Below are positions 8,418-14,786 of a stretch of DNA of 14,786 nucleotides, piece after piece. Location of the stretch: the NCBI GenBank assembly GCA_001970855.1, contig LSSN01003230.1:1-14786 (forward strand), in the 5' to 3' direction. This DNA comes from Smittium culicis. Its lineage: Eukaryota > Kickxellomycota > Harpellomycetes > Harpellales > Legeriomycetaceae. Every line of letters starts with the position of its first letter. Position 1 is the first letter of the stretch. The notes below the pieces were generated by a model. That model saw only the letters and a program-made list of their open reading frames with translations. It did not search any database and was not told where the DNA came from. The translations under genes were made by a program, and so were the position numbers.

Positions 8418-9827
8418 TTATTTTATGTAGCTAAACTGGGATCTAATATTAGAGTACCCATTCCAAACCACTTTGTTTGCTGTATCAGCTGGAACGTTTG
8501 AAATTACATTTTCTATCGCATTTCCAACAATAGTATCATATAGATCTGTTGAGCTTAGAGTTGGATCATTAGAAAGAATTGAAGCACCAATTCCTGTTAC
8601 AATAGCGGCTGCGAACGAAGTTCCAATGAATGGCCTAACTTGATTGACACTCCCTGCAACAGCAGTGAATACCCTATTTCCTGGTGCCAATACATCTATA
8701 CATGGCCCGAAGTTTGAGTCGAGTGTGTCAAAAGAGTCGTTTCCTGGTTGTACAGATGAAACAATTAGTGCATGATCCGAATTTCCTGGGAAAAAATCGC
8801 ATTGATTAGCGGAATTATTTCCTGAGCTAGCAACTATCAATACTCCGATGTTTGATAGATTTTTGAACGCGACTTCTAGAGTGGGAGATTCAACTTCTAG
8901 GTTTATCGAAAAGTTTACAATTGCAGGAGTGTTAGGGTAATTTGCTTTTTTGTCATTAAGAACCCAATTTAGCCCTTGATAAAACATTGTTGTTGTTCCT
9001 ACATTTTCAGAATTTAAAACTTTAACAGAAACAATACTTGCGTCCTTTGTAACGCCATTGTTTTTTCCATTGATAAGCGCTGCGACTGCGGTTCCGTGAC
9101 CTGCGTTATCATCATTATTCTCGCCTGTTACAAAATTATTTCCTAACCTCACGTTTCCATTAAACTCTGAGTGTGAAGGATCGACTCCAGAGTCAACGAC
9201 ATACACGACAACTTTGTTATTAGAAGTAGGGTAATAGTATTCTTGTCCATATGGAGAAAAATTCATTGGGTTTGATTGTTTGCTGGATATTCTTCCCAAA
9301 TGCCATGGGGCGTATTTTTGTGATTTCCATAATGAAATATCTTTATTAATCCGAAAGTCTTTATTTTCGATTGAAGATTCGAAACGAGGGTATATTCGTA
9401 TATCTGTATTATTGTTGTTGGTATTCATAAAAAAGAAACCCTCTTGTGATTCTTTAAAAGTGAGCGGCCTTGAATCTGTAACTGAAGCAGTTGAAACTTT
9501 TTCTATTGCTTGAATTTTTGGATTATTCAGTAGCTTATTATAGTTTTCATAACTTAATTCCATTTCGAATGCGGTAGATTCAGTACTGTTTGCTTTCACT
9601 TCGTAGATTGGATTAAGATCTGATGAAAATGGATAATTTTGTAGGTCAACAGAAGCCACAATATTTTCGAATATATCTATTGTTGAGCGCAAGCTTCCCT
9701 GTGTTTCTAAAAGGATTAAATATTTGTCTATTCTTGATATATTTCCATATGCACTAATAAATACAATCATTTTTGCTATTAGTAAGAGTGAAAATATTGT
9801 TTTAATGAAATTATTGTAAGAATGCAT
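8418..9827 (-). CDS. Secreted proteinase K-like subtilisin (S8 serine protease), pre-pro form
   Basis: An intact, intronless 469-residue serine endopeptidase. Residues 1-26 form a signal peptide with a hydrophobic core at about 10-25. Residues about 35-113 (KYLILLE...KIQAIEKV) fit an inhibitor I9 propeptide, which folds the enzyme and is then cleaved off. A linker rich in Asn and Phe follows, and the mature domain begins near APWHLGRIS (173-181). The catalytic triad is Asp212 (VVDSGVD), His244 (GHGTAVAA) and Ser404 (GTSFAAA), with the oxyanion-hole Asn337 in SSGNN. Cys343 and Cys376 are placed like a disulfide pair of the proteinase K family. Oddities: the usual HGTHVAG is HGTAVAA, and the usual GTSMAxP is GTSFAAA, with Ala in place of the conserved Pro. 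The ATG at 9825-9827 is chosen because it directly precedes the signal peptide. The product is probably an extracellular or vacuolar protease. Confidence 0.93.
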   Translation of the reverse strand: MHSYNNFIKTIFSLLLIAKMIVFISAYGNISRIDKYLILLETQGSLRSTIDIFENIVASVDLQNYPFSSDLNPIYEVKANSTESTAFEMELSYENYNKLLNNPKIQAIEKVSTASVTDSRPLTFKESQEGFFFMNTNNNNTDIRIYPRFESSIENKDFRINKDISLWKSQKYAPWHLGRISSKQSNPMNFSPYGQEYYYPTSNNKVVVYVVDSGVDPSHSEFNGNVRLGNNFVTGENNDDNAGHGTAVAALINGKNNGVTKDASIVSVKVLNSENVGTTTMFYQGLNWVLNDKKANYPNTPAIVNFSINLEVESPTLEVAFKNLSNIGVLIVASSGNNSANQCDFFPGNSDHALIVSSVQPGNDSFDTLDSNFGPCIDVLAPGNRVFTAVAGSVNQVRPFIGTSFAAAIVTGIGASILSNDPTLSSTDLYDTIVGNAIENVISNVPADTANKVVWNGYSNIRSQFSYIK

Positions 9828-10090
9828 GTTGTGATATTGACTTTTTTTGTTAAAAAAAAGAGTGTGAAAGAGTTTATTTTAGAATAGTTATTTTACATAA
9901 ATGGTAATATTTGAAATAAACGATATAATTTTGTTTAAATAAGATTGAAAATTGATTTAATAAGTGTATAAATATTATTTTAAAGAATATATAAACTATC
10001 TTATATAAGCATTTTTCATAATTAAAAATAAGTCCCAGATTTTTAAAGTATGGTAAAGCTAATAATGAAAAAGTGTTTAGTAAATTTTAT
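9828..10090 (-). promoter_or_regulatory. Presumed promoter and 5' leader of the subtilase gene
   Basis: Upstream of the ATG, on the minus strand, a pyrimidine tract (CTCTTTCACACTCTTTTTTT, within 9852-9873) is followed by an A-rich leader and then CACAACATG. A CT-rich block close to the start of transcription is common in fungal promoters. TATA-like sequences occur further up (near 9960-10010), but in DNA this AT-rich none can be singled out. The assignment is inference from position. Confidence 0.4.
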
Positions 10091-10094
10091 ATAT

Positions 10095-10282
10095 GGGAAA
10101 TTCTTTGGATAAGCGGAACTTTTTTTCTTTGAAATTCTATTTGCTTAATTTTATTAGGTATATTTATTGGTTGTGTTACATTACTCATTCGACGATAATT
10201 TTTATTAAGATTATAAAATAAAATATGTTGCAAAGTAGGAAAAACTTTATAGGAAAAGTTCCGATCCTTGAAATAATCTCCC
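10095..10282. mobile_element. Family B inverted-repeat element, copy B1
   Basis: A 188-bp element starting GGGAAATTCTTTGG and ending CTTGAAATAATCTCCC, with imperfect inverted ends that continue inward (GCGGAACTTTT against AAAAGTTCCGA). It is flanked on both sides by ATAT (10091-10094 and 10283-10286), taken as a 4-bp target duplication. It is clearly related to B5 (13068-13220) in both ends and interior (TTTGCTT, AAGTAGGAAAAA, TTCCG..CTTGAAATAAT). The 75-codon open frame on its minus strand is a by-product, since it runs across the element and its flank. Confidence 0.8.
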
Positions 10283-10286
10283 ATAT

Positions 10287-10974
10287 TACTTAAAATATAT
10301 GCTGACTCGAACATTTTTTCATCGATCGTATTAAACGAATAATTAGCGCCATAATCTTTTTGAGTAAAAATCTAAATTTAATATACAGAGACACTAGATT
10401 ACAATGCATCTAAATATTTTTTATTTACAATCTTTCCGAACAGTTTTTACCAAGCTATATTTTTATATTTTTATTTTTCGTATTTGAAATTGAGGTCAAA
10501 ATGCCACCAACTACATTGCGATTATTTAAACTTTGAAGTCTATTTTAAGGCTGGCAAATAGAAAACAAGATAAAGATTATAAAATCTATAAATAATTGTA
10601 TGGAGTTTGTAGAAATTATGCAATACTCTTTTTAAAAGCTCACTTATTTAAATTGCAACTCTTATTTTTTCCTTTTTCAATAGTAAATTATTAGAGAATA
10701 GCATTGAGTAAATAAGCTAGTTCTAAAATGGTTAAACTGAAGTGTTATTAGAAAATAAAGCCTTTTATAAAAATATGAGTATATTTATAACACCCTCCAA
10801 TTATACTCAAAAATTACGAGTAATAATAAGGACTCTATATGCTCTGTGATTTTTTTGTCAAAAATAACTGCTGTGATATTATCGCATAAAATAATAGCTG
10901 CCAATGATATTAAAATTTTCTTTATCTATTAGATAACTTTATCAATAGGTAGTAAATAGGCAGTCAAAGAGTAT
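10287..10974. other. AT-rich spacer, no gene seen
   Basis: No convincing frame. Around 10875-10920 the sequence TTATCGCATAAAATAATAGC, followed closely by GCCAATGA, resembles the interior of family B copies B2 and B4 and may be an eroded fragment. GAGTATA and TATACTC, just after 10770, form a small inverted repeat. Nothing else was recognised. Confidence 0.5.
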
Positions 10975-11150
10975 GGGAGATTATTATGAAGGTGCCTTTT
11001 TCATAGTTTAAAGTGTTACAGTGTATAAAATCTGACAAAAACAGTGGCCAATGAGCAAAATCATTTCTTTTTTTAGCAAATAATAATCTCAAATTTAAAA
11101 GAAAAAATTGGCGATTATTTACAGGTGCGGAAATATGCCAATAATGTTTT
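10975..11150. mobile_element. Family B element, copy B2 (one end lost)
   Basis: Starts GGGAGATTATTATGAAGG. It aligns through most of its length with the reverse complement of B4: shared blocks are GTGTATAAAATC/AGTATAAAATC, GGCCAATGAG, TTTTTTTAGCAAATAA and GCGATT...TTTACAGG. The far end (expected CTCCC) is not found. The copy fades out near 11150 before the next element, so it is truncated. Confidence 0.65.
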
Positions 11151-11197
11151 CATGATCATCATTAGTTTTACTTTTCAATCCAATTAGAATATTTCAT

Positions 11198-11291
11198 AGG
11201 ACATGTTGAATGATATTACCAATAGCTTTTCACATTCACATAAGCAAATAAATCTTCTTAAACAAAATTCCACTTTCCCTAAGAATCTCCC
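11198..11291. mobile_element. Family B element, copy B3 (short internal deletion form)
   Basis: About 94 bp ending CTAAGAATCTCCC, followed by AAAT. The other end is AGGACAT, a mutated form of the GGGACAT end seen in B5. Read in reverse it shares ATTTGCTTATG and a TATTGG block with B5. The target duplication is not clear (TCAT against AAAT). Confidence 0.5.
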
Positions 11292-11303
11292 AAATAGATT
11301 TAA

Positions 11304-11718
11304 CCTTTCAGAGGCGACTGAATTTTTTTGAGCATCCAAAATCATCCAACCATATGGGAGATTCTGAACGAAGAGCACTTTGTTTCAGTTTAATGTTATT
11401 GGCCTGTAAAATCGCTTTTTTTAAGTATTATTGGCGGAGCAAGAAATGCATTTTGATTTTTCTATTTCTTCGTTTCAATATAAAATTTTTATTTGCTAAA
11501 AAAAGTAAATTATTCTACTCATTGGCCGTTTATTTTTTATGCGATTTTATACTCTGAAACTCTTTACACTATAAAATGACCTCTTCATAAAGAATTACCC
11601 ATATGTCAAACTGATAAATCATATTAGTATGATAATTATTTATTCGCTATGAATTTTGTTGCGTCCAATAGCTAATTTTTTTTTTAGTGAGATTCAAGAT
11701 TGTAGACTCCAGAAAGGG
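11304..11718. mobile_element. Family A (TTAA) element, copy A1, interrupted by B4
   Basis: TTAA (11300-11303) followed by CCTTTCAGAGGCGACTG, and ending CTCCAGAAAGGG. Without B4 and one ATAT, about 166 bp remain that align best with A3: CATCCAAAATCATCCAACC matches CCAAAAATATCCAACC, and TGCGTCCAATAGCTAAT matches CACGTCCAATAACAAAT. The right-hand target site is TTGG (11719-11722), a mutated TTAA shared with A2. Confidence 0.75.
11356..11600. mobile_element. Family B element, copy B4, nested in A1
   Basis: 245 bp, ends GGGAGATTCTGAACGAAGAG and CTTCATAAAGAATTACCC, which are imperfect inverted repeats. It is flanked by ATAT at 11352-11355 and 11601-11604. The same end sequence, CACTTTGTTTCAGTTTAATG followed by TTATTGGCC, recurs in B6. 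The empty site is visible by homology: A3 has CCAACCAAATGTCAATATG where A1 has CCAACCATAT interrupted and then ATATGTCAAACTG. This supports a 4-bp duplication. Confidence 0.85.
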
Positions 11719-11722
11719 TTGG

Positions 11723-12104
11723 CCCTTTCCGATCCAACGCTTTTTATTAAAATGAATTTATTGATTCGTTTATGATAATTAACGAAATTTACTATTAGCT
11801 ATTAATTAACAAAAAACCAATATTCCTTAAAGCCTCGGAATTAAAGTATTTTAACCCTTTCAGGGGAAGTTGGCATTTTTTTACTACCAAAAATATCCAA
11901 CCAAATGTCAATATGATAATTCTTAGAAAGACCATATTATTTTATTAGTTAAAAATTACATCACGTCCAATAACAAATAATTTTATTTGGCATATCCAAT
12001 TGTGTTTTTTAAATACGTTTAAGAGTGTTGGCCCCGGAAAGGGTTAACTGAACGCTGTTAGCTATATTTTTTAGGCCAAAAATAGTCTATAGCGTGGGAA
12101 AGGG
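11723..12104. mobile_element. Family A element, copy A2, interrupted by A3
   Basis: Starts CCCTTTCCGATCCAACGCTT and ends TAGTCTATAGCGTGGGAAAGGG, followed by TTAA (12105-12108). Its 382 bp minus A3 (189) and one TTAA (4) leave 189 bp, the standard family length. The interior block CCAATATTCCTTAAAGCCTC followed by GGAATTAAAG matches A4 in reverse. Ends of the form CCCTTT at a TTAA target are typical of piggyBac-like elements. No coding capacity. Confidence 0.85.
11855..12043. mobile_element. Family A element, copy A3, nested in A2
   Basis: 189 bp, CCCTTTCAGGGGAAGTTGG to GTTGGCCCCGGAAAGGG, flanked by TTAA at 11851-11854 and 12044-12047. It lies in opposite orientation to A2 and is internally more diverged from A4 and A6 than they are from each other. 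Confidence 0.85.
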
Positions 12105-12109
12105 TTAAC

Positions 12110-12297
12110 CAAAATACCTTTTAAAACCAACCAATAATTTCTAAAATTTCTAAATACAAAAGCCAATAACATAATCCGCAACAATGTGCTATCTTCGTCC
12201 AGAATCTTTTTTCCTTGGAATTTTATTATCAGAAATGTCCATTTGATATTAAAAACCAAAAAAATCAGCCCATTCAGATAAAATATTCTGATTGAAT
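12110..12297. mobile_element. Spacer with a family B fragment
   Basis: Positions about 12155-12210 read AAGCCAATAACATAATCCGC, then AACAATGTGCTATCTTCGTCC and AGAATCTTTTT. These match, in order, the end of B4 in reverse (GGCCAATAACATTAAACTG, AACAAAGTGCTCTTCGTTC, AGAATCTCCC). The rest of the segment shows no clear structure and no gene. Confidence 0.55.
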
Positions 12298-12301
12298 TTA
12301 A

Positions 12302-12491
12302 CCCTTTCCTGTACGGTAGACTATTTTCGACCCACCAAATATAGCCAACAGAGTTTAATTAAAATTCTTTAATTCCGAGGCTTTAAGGAATATTGATTTT
12401 TTGTTGAAAAATAGCAAATAGTAAATTTGCTTATAAATCATAAATGAATAAAAAAATTGACTTTATTTAAAGACTGTCGGACGGGAAAGGG
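12302..12491. mobile_element. Family A element, copy A4 (intact reference copy)
   Basis: 190 bp, CCCTTTCCTGTACGGTAGAC to AGACTGTCGGACGGGAAAGGG, flanked by TTAA at 12298-12301 and 12492-12495. The uninterrupted interior includes CCAAATATAGCCAACAG and AATTCCGAGGCTTTAAGGAA, then TAAATGAATAAA and TTATTTAAAGACTG. The two ends are imperfect inverted repeats of about 14-20 bp. It is the best copy for defining the family. Confidence 0.9.
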
Positions 12492-12531
12492 TTAAAAACC
12501 AGACAAAATTTGGAGACAAGGTAATATTTAA

Positions 12532-12913
12532 CCCTTTCCCATCCAACAGTCTTTAAATAAAATCAATTTATTGTTTCGCTTATAATTTATAAGTGAATTT
12601 ATTATTAATAGCTATATATCTACGCACCAATAATTGAATGACCCCTAGCGTTATATTAGTTTAATTGAATATAATTTGATAAATTTTGTACACTTAACCC
12701 TTTCACGAGCGGTAGACTGTTTTTGACCTACAAAATATGATAGTAGCTTTCAAATAATATACTTTAATTCCGAGATTCGTTAATATATTGGTTTATTGTG
12801 ATTTTACAGCAAATAATAAATAAACTTATAAACCATTAACGAATCAATAAATTGATATTTTTTAAGAGCGTTGAACGGGAAAGGGTTAAAATAGTCTACC
12901 GCCCGCGAAAGGG
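12532..12913. mobile_element. Family A element, copy A5, interrupted by A6
   Basis: Starts CCCTTTCCCATCCAACAGTC after TTAA (12528-12531). It resumes after A6 with AATAGTCTACCGCCCGCGAA and ends at GAAAGGG before TTAA (12914-12917). 382 bp minus A6 (188) and one TTAA leaves 190 bp. The first 75 bp match A4 in reverse closely; the middle has diverged. Confidence 0.85.
12698..12885. mobile_element. Family A element, copy A6, nested in A5
   Basis: 188 bp, CCCTTTCACGAGCGGTAGAC to AGAGCGTTGAACGGGAAAGGG, flanked by TTAA at 12694-12697 and 12886-12889. It is opposite in orientation to A5 and parallel to A4. Confidence 0.88.
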
Positions 12914-12917
12914 TTAA

Positions 12918-13063
12918 TAGAATATGCTCTTCTTGTCAAAAGAATCTCCTAATTAGATTAGAAAGCATCAAATGAAAATTTTTATTTGCCAATAAATCTA
13001 TCTAATTATAATTTACAAATAGAATTTCAAGGAAAAAAGTTCTCCTCGTCGTAGATATCTCTA
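12918..13063. mobile_element. Family B-like fragments
   Basis: GCTCTTCTTGTCAAAAGAAT followed by CTCC (about 12928-12950) resembles the GCTCTTCGTTCAGAATCTCC end of B4 in reverse. GGAAAAAAGTTCTCCTCGTC followed by GTAGATATCTC (about 13031-13060) resembles the right end of B1. These are probably two eroded ends of one or more family B copies lying against B5. Confidence 0.45.
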
Positions 13064-13067
13064 ATAT

Positions 13068-13220
13068 GGGATATTCTTGGGGGAAACGGAGCTTTTTTTC
13101 TTAGAAATATTATTTGCTTGCTTGAGTTAGGTAAAGGTATTGGCTATATAATTTAATTCATGCGAAACAAAAGTAGGAAAAAATTAATAGGAAAATTTCC
13201 GCTACTTGAAATAATGTCCT
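13068..13220. mobile_element. Family B element, copy B5
   Basis: 153 bp, GGGATATTCTTGGGGG to CTTGAAATAATGTCCT, flanked by ATAT at 13064-13067 and 13221-13224. It shares ends and interior with B1 but is shorter. One terminal C is mutated to T at 13220. Confidence 0.75.
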
Positions 13221-13265
13221 ATATAGATCACATAAGTGAATGTAGAGTATTAACTATTGTTTTAA

Positions 13266-13700
13266 CCCTTTCCCAACAAGCGCTATAAAAAAAAACCAAA
13301 TTATAAATTCTTTTGTGATTTATAAGTAAATGGGAGATTCTTATCGAAGCGAACACTTTGTTTCAGTTTAATGTTATTGGCCTGAATAATCATTAATTTT
13401 CAATACTATAGGATTAATTGATAAAGTATTTTGATTTATCTATAACTCATTTTATTATTAAAGTATTATTTTCTAATAATAATCTAGGATTATTATTACT
13501 AGATACTTTTAAATATTATATTACATACATTGTAATACTTAATTTATAAAATGAATCTTTCATAAAGAGATCTCCAAATTAATCATTATTTGTTATTCTA
13601 TAACAAACTATTAAATATCGAGTCTGGGAACTAAAATAAATCATTGAGATCATTTGGCTATATTTAGTAGATCAAAAATTGTCTACCGCTCGTGAAAGGG
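13266..13700. mobile_element. Family A element, copy A7, interrupted by B6
   Basis: TTAA (13262-13265), then CCCTTTCCCAACAAGCGCT, and ending CTACCGCTCGTGAAAGGG before TTAA (13701-13704). 435 bp minus B6 (244) and one AAAT leaves 187 bp. Around the insertion the two halves join as TTTATAAGTAAAT/TAATCATTATTTG, matching TTTATAAGCAAAT/TTACTATTTG of A4 in reverse. Confidence 0.87.
13332..13575. mobile_element. Family B element, copy B6, nested in A7
   Basis: 244 bp, GGGAGATTCTTATCGAAGCG to CTTTCATAAAGAGATCTCC, flanked by AAAT at 13328-13331 and 13576-13579. It is a close relative of B4 (245 bp) at both ends (CACTTTGTTTCAGTTTAATG at one, ATAAAATGA.CT.TTCATAAAG at the other). The central part is AT-rich and diverged. 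Confidence 0.87.
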
Positions 13701-13704
13701 TTAA

Positions 13705-13890
13705 CCCTTTCTCGGTCAAAGCTCTTTAAAAATTATTTTATTCATTCAAACATGATATATAGGCAAGTTTATTATTTGCTTCTTCATTAGCGCATACGAA
13801 TAAATTATTGGCCCTCGGAATTATTTTATTTTTATTTGTTCTAGTTTGCACCTTTTGTAGTTAAAAAATAGCCTACCCCTCGTAGAATGG
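13705..13890. mobile_element. Family A element, copy A8, abutting A7
   Basis: 186 bp, CCCTTTCTCGGTCAAAGCTC to AGCCTACCCCTCGTAGAATGG, flanked by TTAA at 13701-13704 (shared with A7) and 13891-13894. It has the same orientation as A7. The terminal GGG is mutated to TGG. Confidence 0.82.
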
Positions 13891-13980
13891 TTAAAAGATT
13901 TTTTGTAAAATAAAAACTATACACCTATCCTAACGGCGATCAGTATAGTATTTTGATGTCCTAATTATACAAGTTCAAAT

Positions 13981-14170
13981 GAGGGATTCTAGAAAAAGAA
14001 AGCACGTTGTTGCAACTTATAATTATTGGACTGATTAAAATTTATTTTAATTATTATTGACTGAGTTGGCTAGACATTTCAACTGTTCATTTAATTCTGA
14101 AATTAGTATTTAATAAAAAAAACTATTTTTTTTTGCTGGATAAAAATGAAATGCGAAATTTCATACACCC
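13981..14170. mobile_element. Possible family B element, copy B7
   Basis: AAAT (13977-13980) is followed by GAGGGATTCTAGAAAAAG, then AAAGCACGTTGTTGCAACTT and ATAATTATTGGACTG, matching the start of B4 and B6. The far end may be CATACACCC at 14170, but neither the end nor a duplicated flank is secure. Confidence 0.45.
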
Positions 14171-14204
14171 TAACACTTTATAATTAATATTACTCTTTTC
14201 TTAA

Positions 14205-14399
14205 CCCTTCCCCGTTCAACACTCTTTGAAAAAATAGATTTTTATTTTCGTTTATAATTAATAATGAAGAATATTATTTTCTATTATATTCTTCAACAAG
14301 AATCCAATATTTCTTAAAGCATCTGGATTAAAGAATTTTAATTAAATGCTTTTTGCTGTATTTTTTTAGACTTAAAGCAGTCTACCGCGCGAGAAAAGG
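14205..14399. mobile_element. Family A element, copy A9
   Basis: 195 bp, CCCTTCCCCGTTCAACACTC to AGTCTACCGCGCGAGAAAAGG, flanked by TTAA at 14201-14204 and 14400-14403. The interior keeps CCAATATTTCTTAAAGCATC, followed closely by GGATTAAAGAATTTTAATTAA. Uninterrupted, slightly longer than the other copies. Confidence 0.85.
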
Positions 14400-14403
14400 T
14401 TAA

Positions 14404-14734
14404 AGAATTCACCGTATATTATATTTCTAGTGCGTCAAAAAAATATTATTAAATGTTGTATACTAATTCAATAATCCATTATTTATCACATAGTGCTTAA
14501 AATTAACATGAAAAAATGCCTTAAAGAATATACTTTATGTTATATGAATTAATCTTTATCCTTTTCATACAATATCAAATTTCAGTATCAGTAAAAATTA
14601 AATTGAAAAAATGAAAATTATATGAAATTTTTCGCGACCAACGGCAATATCAAGATCATTTACTAGCTTGCTGATAAATCTATAAACAATCATATTTTAT
14701 TTTGATAATAAAGACATTTTTAAACATTGAACCA
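14404..14734. other. AT-rich spacer, nothing recognised
   Basis: No open frame of note, no family A or B ends and no RNA gene seen. Confidence 0.55.
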
Positions 14735-14786
14735 ATGCCCAGTGGGTATGGAGCTGCTAGAGCGGCGGAGGGGGGTCGGTTGAAAA
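14735..14786 (+). other. Edge of a GC-rich segment with an open frame running off the window
   Basis: Base composition jumps abruptly from AT-rich to strongly GC-rich. An ATG at 14735-14737 opens a frame rich in Gly and Ala (PSGYGAARAAEGG) that continues past the last base. Only 17 codons are visible, so this may be a gene start, a transposable element edge or chance. Confidence 0.2.

Noticed and set aside
9280..9513. Plus-strand 77-codon frame
   Set aside because: Antisense to the pro-region and linker of the subtilase gene, with no independent motif.
10087..10314. Minus-strand 75-codon ATG frame that reads like protein
   Set aside because: It lies across family B copy B1, whose ends, duplicated ATAT and homology to B5 explain the sequence. 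The reading is a by-product of a noncoding element.
11354..11557. Plus-strand 67-codon frame
   Set aside because: Contained almost entirely within family B copy B4; the related copy B6 does not keep the frame.
12071..12259. Minus-strand 62-codon frame
   Set aside because: Spans the end of A2, a family B fragment and spacer; a chance frame.
11712..14403. Recurring CCCTTTCC/GGAAAGGG motif considered as a CRISPR array or a telomere-like repeat
   Set aside because: The motifs are paired inverted ends about 190 bp apart with TTAA flanks, not regularly spaced direct repeats with unique spacers and not tandem arrays. The host also looks eukaryotic.

Overview
The window is about three-quarters A+T and looks like a gene-poor, transposon-rich stretch of a eukaryotic nuclear genome, most likely fungal. 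The reasons are one intronless gene for a secreted proteinase K-like subtilase, a DIRS-type retrotransposon, and dense families of small non-autonomous DNA transposons. Such AT-rich genomes occur in early-diverging fungi, for example gut-dwelling Harpellales. That placement is inference; nothing here is diagnostic of a species. No tRNA, rRNA or CRISPR array was seen.

Layout. 1-500: a GC-richer island holding the 3' end of an unrecognised open frame (1-210) and a strong hairpin. 500-2915: AT-rich DNA with homopolymers, an AAT microsatellite and a weak coding-like signal on the minus strand (about 1208-2096). 2920-3231: eroded copies of the family A element. 3478-8097: a complete but dead DIRS-like retrotransposon, coding on the minus strand. 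It has inverted terminal repeats, an internal complementary region and gag, reverse transcriptase/RNase H and tyrosine recombinase remnants, all broken by stops and frameshifts. 8418-9827 (minus): the only convincing intact gene, a pre-pro-subtilisin. 10095-14399: a cluster of two unrelated families of about 190-250 bp inverted-repeat elements. 14735-14786: the edge of another GC-rich segment.

The most interesting structure is that cluster. Family A has ends CCCTTTC...GAAAGGG flanked by TTAA, the signature of piggyBac-type MITEs. Family B has ends GGGAGATTC... flanked by a 4-bp AT-only duplication (ATAT or AAAT). Several copies are nested with base-level bookkeeping. Removing the inner copy and one target duplication restores an outer element of 187-190 bp in three independent cases, and family B sits inside family A twice. 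No transposase for either family is in the window, so both must have been moved in trans.
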